From: Sulfuricurvum sp. IAE1
Lineage (GTDB): Bacteria > Campylobacterota > Campylobacteria > Campylobacterales > Sulfurimonadaceae
NCBI GenBank assembly: GCA_945867285.1
Contig: CAMBHX010000003.1
Span: 1 to 30,890, forward strand
DNA: 30,890 bases
Direction of reading: 5' to 3'
Shown here: piece by piece, positions 14,376-21,265 of the stretch
Numbering within the stretch: the stretch's first letter is position 1
Layout: each line of letters opens with the position of its first letter
Made by a program: the position numbers and the translations under genes
The notes under the pieces: model-generated
The model's input: only the letters and a program-made list of their open reading frames with translations
Told to the model about the DNA's origin: nothing
The model's database searches: none

Positions 14376-15433
14376 TGGAAGCGCTAGCGAGCAAAAAATC
14401 GTTAACCAATACCTCAAATAAACTTTCACTTTTATTGCCACAACACAATAAAGTTCTCAATGAACTCATCAAACACGCCACTCCTGACCAGTTGGCTATA
14501 CTTAACGACAAAAGAGACTTAAAATCACTACTTGGGACACTATTTACTCATAAAATCGATACTACAAAATCGGATGCCTTACTGCTAAGCATGCTCAAAA
14601 ACTCCCCTGCTTTTAAAAATATGGGGAATTTTACCGAGTCACTCAAATCACTCATTGTCGATTTAAAATCCAACCCCTCAATTGAATATAATACAAATAA
14701 GCTTTTACATACAACCACCCCCATCCAATCTGACACGCTAGGACAAAAAAATATTGCTATTTTAGAATCAACACACTCTACCATAAATCTTCAAGGCGCT
14801 TCTTCTACATTTGAACTCGATACGCCAATCCTCAAAGATAAAATTATCAACAGCGGTATCTTTATGGAATCTAAAATAGCCACACTTGAGGGCGCCACGC
14901 CACAAATCGTTGAAGAGCGAATGGGCAATGATGTTAAATCACAACTTTTGAAATTATATAAAGAATTAGAAGCCTCTCCATCACTTGAAAACAGTCAACT
15001 CCAGCTCAAAATAGATGAGCTTCTCACACACATTGACTATCATCAACTCCTCTCTCATTTAAGTAATTCCAACTCTCTTTATTTCCCTTTTGCATGGGAT
15101 GCTATCGAAAAAGGATCACTGGAATTCAAAAAAAAGAATGGTGAAAAATCGTATTGTGAAATCAATCTTACACTTAAAGAACACGGAGACGTTGATCTTT
15201 TCATGGGACTACAGGATGGGAATGTACTTGACATCAAAATACACACACAAACAAAACAATTTAAACAGCTTTTAGAGACCCATATGAGCGAGCTTCAAGC
15301 TTCTCTAAAAGATGCCAATCTAACATTACGATCTGTGAGAATTTTTGATGAAACCCAACGGCTTACTCAAAGCGTAAAAGTATATGAATCTACTGAAGAT
15401 GATACGTATGACGGTTTTGAGGTGACAATATGA
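14375..15433 (+). CDS. FliK-like protein with flagellar hook-length-control C-terminal domain
   Basis: The 352-residue protein is polar, Ser/Thr/Leu/Asn-rich and variable over residues 1-230, as in FliK proteins. The C-terminal third resembles the Flg_hook domain: LEFKKKNGEKSYCEINLTLKE near 250-270, LDIKIHTQTKQFKQLLETHM, then LQASLKDANLTLRSVRIFD. FliK measures hook length and switches export specificity by contacting the FlhB C-terminal domain. The next gene, overlapping by ATGA, encodes exactly such an FlhB C-terminal-like protein. I call it FliK-like rather than FliK because a dedicated fliK near hook genes is expected elsewhere. Domain assignment is from pattern, not a search. Confidence 0.65.
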   Translation: MEALASKKSLTNTSNKLSLLLPQHNKVLNELIKHATPDQLAILNDKRDLKSLLGTLFTHKIDTTKSDALLLSMLKNSPAFKNMGNFTESLKSLIVDLKSNPSIEYNTNKLLHTTTPIQSDTLGQKNIAILESTHSTINLQGASSTFELDTPILKDKIINSGIFMESKIATLEGATPQIVEERMGNDVKSQLLKLYKELEASPSLENSQLQLKIDELLTHIDYHQLLSHLSNSNSLYFPFAWDAIEKGSLEFKKKNGEKSYCEINLTLKEHGDVDLFMGLQDGNVLDIKIHTQTKQFKQLLETHMSELQASLKDANLTLRSVRIFDETQRLTQSVKVYESTEDDTYDGFEVTI

Positions 15434-15681
15434 AGCAAGCAATTGCATTACGATACGATCAGGACAAAGAGAATGCCCCAAAAGTGGTCGCCAAAGGCAA
15501 AGGGGTAACGGCTCAAAAAATTATCGAAATTGCCCATGAGCATGATCTCCCTATTCGAGAAGATGCTGACCTCATCGAACTCTTGAGCAAAGTCGAAATC
15601 GATCACGAAATCCCAGAAAATCTCTACATCGCCGTGGCGGAAGTTTTCAAGTTTATTTATTCCGTTACTAATAAAAAGTGA
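15430..15681 (+). CDS. flhX: FlhX, stand-alone FlhB C-terminal-domain protein
   Basis: The 83-residue protein matches the cytoplasmic C-terminal fragment of the flagellar export switch FlhB: AIALRYDQDKENAPKVVAKG, then IIEIAHEHDLPIREDADLIELL. In FlhB the sequence NPTH is autocleaved just before this region; here the protein begins at the corresponding position, so it mimics the cleaved FlhB-CC piece. In Helicobacter pylori, FlhX (HP1575) can take part in export together with FlhB. The start ATG overlaps the FliK-like stop (ATGA). Identification as an FlhB-family C-terminal protein is strong; its role in this organism is inferred. Confidence 0.9.
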   Translation: MKQAIALRYDQDKENAPKVVAKGKGVTAQKIIEIAHEHDLPIREDADLIELLSKVEIDHEIPENLYIAVAEVFKFIYSVTNKK

Positions 15682-15696
15682 TTATTTAAAATTCTC

Positions 15697-15711
15697 AAAA
15701 GCTATGCTTTT
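15697..15711. terminator. Hairpin after flhX
   Basis: AAAAGC-TAT-GCTTTT is a perfect 6-bp stem with a 3-base loop, 16 bases after the flhX stop, and works on either strand. A run of U does not follow directly beyond the stem, so it is a moderate terminator candidate. Confidence 0.4.
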
Positions 15712-15730
15712 GTAGCATAAGGAGAGTTGT

Positions 15731-15826
15731 AGGGACATTTGTCCCTGCCACTAAAACAAGTGTAACGCTTTTTGTGAAACAAAAATGTTTCTTCAGAAAA
15801 CGGATGCCTTCGTTTTAGTGCATAAC
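15731..15826 (+). repeat. Dispersed 96-bp palindromic repeat, copy B
   Basis: The element starts with AGGGACA-TT-TGTCCCT, a 7-bp hairpin. It contains GAAACA-AAAA-TGTTTC (15776-15791) and a long-range pair CACTAAAAC (15749-15757) / GTTTTAGTG (15812-15820). It is the best preserved of three copies: 75 of 96 positions match copy A in the opposite orientation, and 39 of 42 match the short copy C. It sits between convergent flhX and the cytochrome gene. No coding frame spans it. Confidence 0.8.
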
Positions 15827-15834
15827 ATCAGTGA

Positions 15835-16239
15835 TTAAAACTGCACACCTTTATAGCGATCATAGACCCATTGTGATACTGCTTCACGTTCATCATCACT
15901 CAACTTGCCTTTAAGTGACGGCATGATTCCAAAATTATCCAACGCTCCTACCTCACACATACTATGATCGATACTGGGATTTTCGATATAGTCTTTGATA
16001 AATGCAATCACCACACGTCGTTTGACCATCTCATCGGGTTCTTTGAGGATAATATTTCCCTTCAGACGATTTGACACCTCTACCATTGGAGGGGCTTTGA
16101 GTGTTTTGAACTTTTTGAGCACTTCACTTTTTTCCATCATCTCTACATGACAACTCATACAGTGTTTTTGATACACCTTGTAGCCATCAGCTGCGTACAC
16201 CAACATACCCATACTCATTAAGAATACTATTAATTTCAT
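15835..16239 (-). CDS. Monoheme c-type cytochrome, periplasmic
   Basis: Residues 1-16 are a signal peptide (LIVFLMSMGMLVYA). The single heme motif CMSCH is at residues 27-31, and M106 in NFGIMPSLKG is the likely sixth ligand. The fold then ends with LSDDEREAVSQWVYDRY, the usual C-terminal helix of class I cytochromes. At 134 aa, the loop between the heme site and Met is longer than in minimal cytochromes c. It contains a further Cys95. It starts two bases after the FmdE-like gene stop, so the two are co-transcribed. It probably ferries electrons in the periplasm; donor and acceptor are unknown. Confidence 0.88.
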   Translation of the reverse strand: MKLIVFLMSMGMLVYAADGYKVYQKHCMSCHVEMMEKSEVLKKFKTLKAPPMVEVSNRLKGNIILKEPDEMVKRRVVIAFIKDYIENPSIDHSMCEVGALDNFGIMPSLKGKLSDDEREAVSQWVYDRYKGVQF

Positions 16240-16241
16240 TA

Positions 16242-16856
16242 TTATCCTTTTATCTTAGATACATTCACGAGTGCTGCACCATTTCCACCATGAAACATGA
16301 TGCGCTCAACACGGTTTTGCCACAATTCACCAAACTCCACCTGTTCACCACTATTTGCGATACCACCCAATACTTTCATCATTAAAGCGCTCATATCAGG
16401 ATGTGGTAGTACGGAAGATGGATTATAGTTTAATACCACTCGCACTCCTGTATCAATACGCTCTAACGCCATTTCACCCTCCATATCTACCCCATAAAAA
16501 AGAAGATTTCGTCTGTCAAATCGACCATTAAGACCGTGAAAACCACTGGTGTCCGTCGCCCCAGTAATCATCGAGGCAACATTAGCAACAACGCCAACCG
16601 TCCCCTCACCTAAAGTTCCACGCATCAATACTTTTATCTCTCCTCGTACAGGCATCTCGCTAGAATACAACGCATTTAAACCCTCACGAAGCATCAGATA
16701 CGCACCTGCCACTGTAGGACATGAGTGACCTGCAAGTTTTGCCATATCACCATACGTGTATTCTATTATTCCTCTGTAGGCATTACCCAGTAGCTCTGAG
16801 AGTGGATCACGTAGAGTAATGGTTGGAAGTTTAGTAAAAAAATCAGGGGTTATCAT
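16242..16856 (-). CDS. FmdE-family protein (formylmethanofuran dehydrogenase subunit E-like)
   Basis: The 204-residue protein contains the FmdE-family N-terminal motif GHSCPTVAGAYLMLREGL at residues 43-60, whose His44 and Cys46 are likely metal ligands. GTLGEGTVGVVANVASMITGA follows. I start at the ATG at 16856 because AAGGAT precedes it; the open frame extends 20 codons upstream without support. FmdE was named from a methanogen protein co-purifying with formylmethanofuran dehydrogenase, but no methanofuran pathway is expected here and the role in bacteria is not established. It lacks a C-terminal zinc ribbon. It is first in a two-gene unit with the cytochrome. Confidence 0.8.
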   Translation of the reverse strand: MITPDFFTKLPTITLRDPLSELLGNAYRGIIEYTYGDMAKLAGHSCPTVAGAYLMLREGLNALYSSEMPVRGEIKVLMRGTLGEGTVGVVANVASMITGATDTSGFHGLNGRFDRRNLLFYGVDMEGEMALERIDTGVRVVLNYNPSSVLPHPDMSALMMKVLGGIANSGEQVEFGELWQNRVERIMFHGGNGAALVNVSKIKG

Positions 16857-16967
16857 AAAAATCCTTTTTAAAAATAGCAGTGTAGCAAAATTTGACTCCA
16901 AGAAACATTGACGCACATCAAAGTTTTGGGTATTATCTTCACACTAAGACAACAGGGATTATTTATA

Positions 16968-17939
16968 ATGAAAATAGCAATTTTAACCTCCGGTGGAGAT
17001 TGTTCAGGGATGAATCCTGCCATCAAAACCTTTGTAGAGGTGTGTTATGCCCATAATGTCACCCCTTATTTTGTCTACGATGGTCTGGAAGGACTTATTG
17101 ATAATCGTATCCAAGCAGCCTCTCACAGTGATGTTGCAGGGATTATCTATCGAGGTGGAACAATCATCCGCTCTTCTCGCTCACAACGTTTTTATGAAAA
17201 GAAGCAACGGGAACTAGCGTACCGCAACCTCAAAAGTCACGGCATCACTAAACTCGTCGTCTTGGGCGGTGATGGAAGCTTTAAGGCGTTGGATTTGTTT
17301 CATACAGAATTTGGGATCGAATTTATCGGTATCCCCTCCACCATCGACAATGATATCTACGGGAGCGAGTATTGTCTGGGTGTCGATACCGCACTTAATG
17401 TCATTGCACACTGTATCGACAACATACGAGACACCGCATCGTCATTTAAACGAGCTTTTATCATCGAGACCATGGGTCACAAATGTGGTTATTTAGCGCT
17501 CGTATCTGCTCTCACTAGCGGTGCAGAAGTGTGTGCCATACCTGAATTGTCCCTCAATCTAAAAAATCTAGAGAATAAACTTCTACGTGAAATCGAACAA
17601 GGTCGGAACTACCTCATCATCGTGTGCGCTGAAGGGTTAAATAGGGCTAAAGAGCTACAAGAGTGGTCACAACACACCTTGGGGTTCGAATCACGTATCA
17701 CAACATTAGGACATGTTCAAAGAGGTGGTAACCCCAGTGTCTTTGATCGACTTATGGCAACTGAATTTGTGACCTTATCATTAGAGCGTCTCCTAGGTTC
17801 ATCCTCCAATCATCATGCTATTGTCTATACCAATGGGAAATTTGACTTTTTAGATATTGAAACCATCAACGACAACATATATATAATACAATCCAATCTT
17901 TTAGAAGCAGGGAAAGTATTAAGCGGGGAATCCTTCTAA
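16968..17939 (+). CDS. pfkA: 6-phosphofructokinase
   Basis: It phosphorylates fructose 6-phosphate to fructose 1,6-bisphosphate. From the ATG at 16968 (AGGGAT upstream) it is 323 residues, the standard PfkA length; an upstream extension of 20 codons is unlikely. Motifs are GGDCSGMNPAIK (9-20), LGGDGSFKALDLF (99-111), PSTIDNDIYGSEY (123-135) with catalytic Asp127, MGHKCGYLA, and GHVQRGGNPSVFDR. Gly103 after Asp102 is the ATP-type residue. The position that is Gly in ATP enzymes and Lys in PPi enzymes is Ser124. I therefore favour ATP as donor. The gene faces away from the FmdE unit and may have its own promoter (TATTAT at 16931). Confidence 0.94.
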   Translation: MKIAILTSGGDCSGMNPAIKTFVEVCYAHNVTPYFVYDGLEGLIDNRIQAASHSDVAGIIYRGGTIIRSSRSQRFYEKKQRELAYRNLKSHGITKLVVLGGDGSFKALDLFHTEFGIEFIGIPSTIDNDIYGSEYCLGVDTALNVIAHCIDNIRDTASSFKRAFIIETMGHKCGYLALVSALTSGAEVCAIPELSLNLKNLENKLLREIEQGRNYLIIVCAEGLNRAKELQEWSQHTLGFESRITTLGHVQRGGNPSVFDRLMATEFVTLSLERLLGSSSNHHAIVYTNGKFDFLDIETINDNIYIIQSNLLEAGKVLSGESF

Positions 17940-17994
17940 TCAACTCAAAAACAGAACTCTCCTACACCAAAAGACAAAAAAACTCTACGAATCT

Positions 17995-18025
17995 TTGAGA
18001 TTATCTGGGATAATTCCCCTATCAT
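17995..18025 (+). promoter_or_regulatory. Candidate promoter with embedded inverted repeat, before the photolyase operon
   Basis: TTGAGA (17995-18000) and TATCAT (18020-18025) are separated by 19 bases. Between them lies a perfect inverted repeat ATTATC-TGG-GATAAT (18000-18014), a possible operator. It precedes the small ORF at 18046. The -35 and spacing are not ideal, so the promoter call is tentative; the repeat itself is directly visible. Confidence 0.35.
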
Positions 18026-18045
18026 AACTAACGATTGGAGTATTA

Positions 18046-18144
18046 ATGCGAAATCTATCCAGCAACCTAAATCTATCGTGGCTTGTTCCCTCTTTTGGTG
18101 CGCTTTATTTTCTCCTATATTTGATTTGGAATGGTTCTTTTTGA
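18046..18144 (+). CDS. 32-aa hydrophobic leader peptide / small membrane protein
   Basis: An ATG at 18046 preceded by TTGGAG (GGAG 18037-18040, five bases away) opens a 32-codon frame. The peptide starts MRNLSSNLNLSWLVPS and continues with a hydrophobic helix (FGALYFLLYLIW) and a short NGSF end. Its TGA (18142-18144) overlaps the TTG (18141-18143) that fits best as start of the next gene, forming TTGA. This is the geometry of translational coupling and supports both start choices. It could be a small membrane protein or a leader that controls the operon. No homolog is known to me. Confidence 0.5.
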   Translation: MRNLSSNLNLSWLVPSFGALYFLLYLIWNGSF

Positions 18145-19577
18145 TCCGAGAATACGCAATCGTTGGCGGTGGGATTGGGGGATGTTCTATTGCAGCTCTT
18201 CTCAATGCCCAAGGGCATGATGTTATACTTATCGAAAAAGAACCATCCCTTGGTGGGTGTGCATCAACATTTACTCATAACACACGTCGCTACAACACAG
18301 GTGCCACTACTATCTCAGGCTATCATGAGGGAGGTATTGTACGTCGTGTTTTTGACACTGTGGGCACTGCACCGCAGCTAATCTCCACTGATCCCGCAAT
18401 CACTATCATCCAAGGTGACAAAACATGTATTCGTTATCGCGAACTAGAGCATTTTATCACTGAAATTGAGGCTTTTTATCCCCACTCTAAACATCGAGAA
18501 TTTTGGACATTGGTTCACTCTATCGGGGTTGCTTTTTATTACATGGAAGGGCATTACTACTCCAATGCCTCAACGCTTTCAAAAATCCGCTCCCTCACGA
18601 GTCTATTTCCCATGATACGGAAATTTTGGCGATACTTATTTGGGAATGCTCACGATTTTATCGCCCGATTTTATGGTACTGTTACTCCACAATATCTCGA
18701 TTTTTTGGATGCTCAAATCATGATTGTTGCTCAAGCAACATCCAAAGATGTCAATTTTTTTACTGCTGCACTGAGTCTGGGATATACCTTTAATGAGACA
18801 CACTATCCCGTAGGAGGGATGGGAGCTGCTTGTGTATCATTGACCTCTAAGATTCCCGATATTAGAACACGATGCACTGTCATCTCAATTTCTAATGAGA
18901 TGGGAATCTACACACTGTTGACATCTCAAGGCACCATCAAATGTAAAAACCTCATCATGGGAACGTCACACTATGAAAGTTCACAATGGTTTAGTGACTC
19001 TGCAATCAAAAAATATTATCAAAAATACGAAAAAATCAACAATCATCAAAGTGCTTTTATCCTTTATATGACCATCAAATCTGACACCCTCTACTCCCAC
19101 CATTATCAGCTGATTGCTGAACAAATTCTCCCCTATACAATCTCAAAATCTGTTTTTGTTTCGTTTAGCGATCCTGCGGATACTCTCATAGCACCTGCTG
19201 GAGAATATCGCATTACTGCTTCGATTCATACCGACACACGCTACTGGATTGGTGTTGAACCAATACTGTACAAACATCATAAAACACAGCTCCAAAATCT
19301 TCTCCAACAGTGGATTTGTGATAAACTAACCCTATCAGACGATCAAATCGTGGAAAGTTTTGCAGCCACTCCAAAAACATTTGGCCACTATATCAATCGA
19401 ACTCAACTCGGAGGAAATGCCTTGACTCTTTCCAACTTTCTTCCTCGTCTTCCCGCTAATGACACCCCTATAAAAGGATTGTATCAAGTTGGGGATACTT
19501 CTTATGCCGCACAAGGATGGCCAGGGGTCATGATGGGAGCACTTAACTGCATGAGGATGATTCATGGGAAATATTGA
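18141..19577 (+). CDS. FAD-dependent oxidoreductase of the CrtI/CrtH (phytoene desaturase / carotenoid isomerase) type
   Basis: The 478-residue protein has an N-terminal dinucleotide fold YAIVGGGIGGCSIAALL (5-21), then IEKEPSLGGCAST. The C-terminal FAD stretch is GLYQVGDTSYAAQGWPGVMM, as in carotenoid desaturases, isomerases and retinol saturases. I use the TTG at 18141, since it brings the Rossmann fold to the N-terminus as usual and overlaps the small ORF stop. A GTG at 18078 would add 21 residues with no SD. No phytoene synthase gene is nearby, so the substrate could be a carotenoid or another unsaturated lipid. It overlaps the kinase gene by 14 bases. Confidence 0.8.
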   Translation: MIREYAIVGGGIGGCSIAALLNAQGHDVILIEKEPSLGGCASTFTHNTRRYNTGATTISGYHEGGIVRRVFDTVGTAPQLISTDPAITIIQGDKTCIRYRELEHFITEIEAFYPHSKHREFWTLVHSIGVAFYYMEGHYYSNASTLSKIRSLTSLFPMIRKFWRYLFGNAHDFIARFYGTVTPQYLDFLDAQIMIVAQATSKDVNFFTAALSLGYTFNETHYPVGGMGAACVSLTSKIPDIRTRCTVISISNEMGIYTLLTSQGTIKCKNLIMGTSHYESSQWFSDSAIKKYYQKYEKINNHQSAFILYMTIKSDTLYSHHYQLIAEQILPYTISKSVFVSFSDPADTLIAPAGEYRITASIHTDTRYWIGVEPILYKHHKTQLQNLLQQWICDKLTLSDDQIVESFAATPKTFGHYINRTQLGGNALTLSNFLPRLPANDTPIKGLYQVGDTSYAAQGWPGVMMGALNCMRMIHGKY

Positions 19578-20586
19578 ATTGCAAATCACCAAGTATGATT
19601 GGTTGAGTGTTTTTATTATCGGACTGGCATTTTCGACACTTCTCTCTATTTTTGGCTATTATTTACTCGGATTATCTCCTGTTGATGGTGCATTGTTTGG
19701 TCTGGTACTAGGCTTTTGTATCACCACCCTATCACTTGTATTTATCACGTTTATGAATCGTTATCTCCTCCCCAATATAGGCAAACAGTGGTGGAACACT
19801 ATTGCTGCACTCTTTTCATTTTTATCAGGTTTTTTAGGGACACTTGGGACGTATTCCACCGTACAATACAGCCAAATCACCACTATTTCTCTGTTTGCCA
19901 TCCACCCACTTCAAAGTGCATCCATCATCGGATTGCTCACCTATCTTATGGGGGCATTAATCTACCGATTTGTCAAAACACGCAATGAAAAAGAGCACGT
20001 TGACACCCTATTTATCCAAAGCCGTGTTAGCTCACTTGAAACTCAACTTAACCCCCATTTTTTATACAATGCTCTGAATTCTTTGGCTGAACTCATACAT
20101 CAAGACCCCGTGCGTGCAGAAGAAGCGGTGATAAAAATATCAACATTTTTACGTAATACGATGGTCGAAGCTCCCCTCATCACACTCGAACAAGAGATAC
20201 GCAATGCCAGTGATTACATTGAACTTGAAAACATCCGCTTCAATGGAAAAATTCAACTCACCATCACACACGACAAAATTCTCAATACTGTTCTTGTTCC
20301 AAAATTTTCGATTCAACTTTTGTGTGAAAATGGTATCAAACATGGGATGATTACTACAAAAACCCCTTTTGAGATCACAATACATACCTTCAAAAACACT
20401 AACATCCATATCGAGGTTGGGAACAATGGAAAAGAGATCACCTCCACAAAATTTGGTATCGGTCTATCCAATCTTCAAGAGAGATTGACCCATTTGTGTG
20501 AAGGAAAACTCTCGATATTACAGCATAATCCTCCCACTTACACTCTAGTCCTAAAGGAACTCCATGAATTTTCTCATCGTCGATGA
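19564..20586 (+). CDS. LytS/YpdA-type membrane histidine kinase
   Basis: This sensor kinase of the His_kinase (LytS) family is 340 residues long. Four membrane segments lie in residues about 13-135 with almost no periplasmic domain, so it likely senses a membrane-embedded signal. The phospho-acceptor motif LETQLNPHFLYNALNSLAEL places His165. The ATP-binding N box is QLLCENGIKHG with Asn256; Cys254 replaces the commoner Val. A short FGIGLSNLQERL glycine box follows. GAGGATG precedes the ATG. It overlaps the oxidoreductase upstream and the LytTR regulator downstream (23 bases), so the pair is a complete two-component system. Confidence 0.92.
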   Translation: MGNIELQITKYDWLSVFIIGLAFSTLLSIFGYYLLGLSPVDGALFGLVLGFCITTLSLVFITFMNRYLLPNIGKQWWNTIAALFSFLSGFLGTLGTYSTVQYSQITTISLFAIHPLQSASIIGLLTYLMGALIYRFVKTRNEKEHVDTLFIQSRVSSLETQLNPHFLYNALNSLAELIHQDPVRAEEAVIKISTFLRNTMVEAPLITLEQEIRNASDYIELENIRFNGKIQLTITHDKILNTVLVPKFSIQLLCENGIKHGMITTKTPFEITIHTFKNTNIHIEVGNNGKEITSTKFGIGLSNLQERLTHLCEGKLSILQHNPPTYTLVLKELHEFSHRR

Positions 20587-21265
20587 CGAACCCTTAGCAC
20601 TTGCGCGTCTGACACGTTTGCTAACTTCTCTTGGACATACATCCATAACACAAGCATCCAGTGGTGCACAAGCGCTTGAGCTTGCCTCGAGCCAAAAATT
20701 TGATATTGCACTATTGGATATTTCGATGTCTGAGATGGACGGGATCGAGCTGGGATATGCACTGCGTTATCATCATGAGGATTTAGCCATCATCTATCAA
20801 ACAGCCTATGATCATCATGCACTCAAAGCATTCGATGTGGGAGCTGTAGACTACCTCCTCAAGCCTTACACGGTAGAATCCTTGGAGCGTGCCATCTCAC
20901 GTGTCACGACCAACACTACACCAAAAGAGCTTAGGCTTATTTCCAAAGCAGGTGAGAGTCACTATCTCCTCTCTCCTAATGAGATTTATTATGTCAAAGC
21001 AGATTTATCTGAAGTAATCTTTCGTAGTGCACAAGGATTTTCCTACTATCCCAAAAAAATATCCGATCTTGAAGCACTACTCGAGCAGTATAATTTTTTA
21101 CGCATTCATCGCTCGTATCTCATCAATATCGACCATATAAAAGAGATGGAAACTATCGACCAAAGTCGTATCAGCTTTCACTTTGAAGGGATCAAAGAGA
21201 CAATTGAAAGCTCCAAAGATGGTGCCAAACAGTTTCGCAATCTTTACAAGGGAGTAAAATCATGA
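20564..21265 (+). CDS. LytTR-family response regulator
   Basis: The 233-residue regulator has a receiver domain (1-118) with acidic Asp7/Asp8, phospho-acceptor D52 in LLDISMSEMDG and Lys100 in DYLLKPYT. A LytTR DNA-binding domain (about 130-230) follows, with IYYVKADLSEVIF, FLRIHRSYLINIDHIKEME and a C-terminal FRNLYKG. LytTR regulators bind direct repeats as dimers and often control membrane or transport genes. AAGGAAC is the ribosome binding site. The gene overlaps both neighbours. Its likely target is its own operon, possibly via the inverted or flanking repeats near 18000, but this is unproven. Confidence 0.93.
   Translation: MNFLIVDDEPLALARLTRLLTSLGHTSITQASSGAQALELASSQKFDIALLDISMSEMDGIELGYALRYHHEDLAIIYQTAYDHHALKAFDVGAVDYLLKPYTVESLERAISRVTTNTTPKELRLISKAGESHYLLSPNEIYYVKADLSEVIFRSAQGFSYYPKKISDLEALLEQYNFLRIHRSYLINIDHIKEMETIDQSRISFHFEGIKETIESSKDGAKQFRNLYKGVKS

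Noticed and set aside
18078..18140. GTG start of the FAD oxidoreductase at 18078
   Set aside because: No ribosome binding site, and the added 21 residues are in a different frame from the better supported small ORF; the TTG at 18141 gives the usual N-terminal Rossmann fold. Kept as the alternative.
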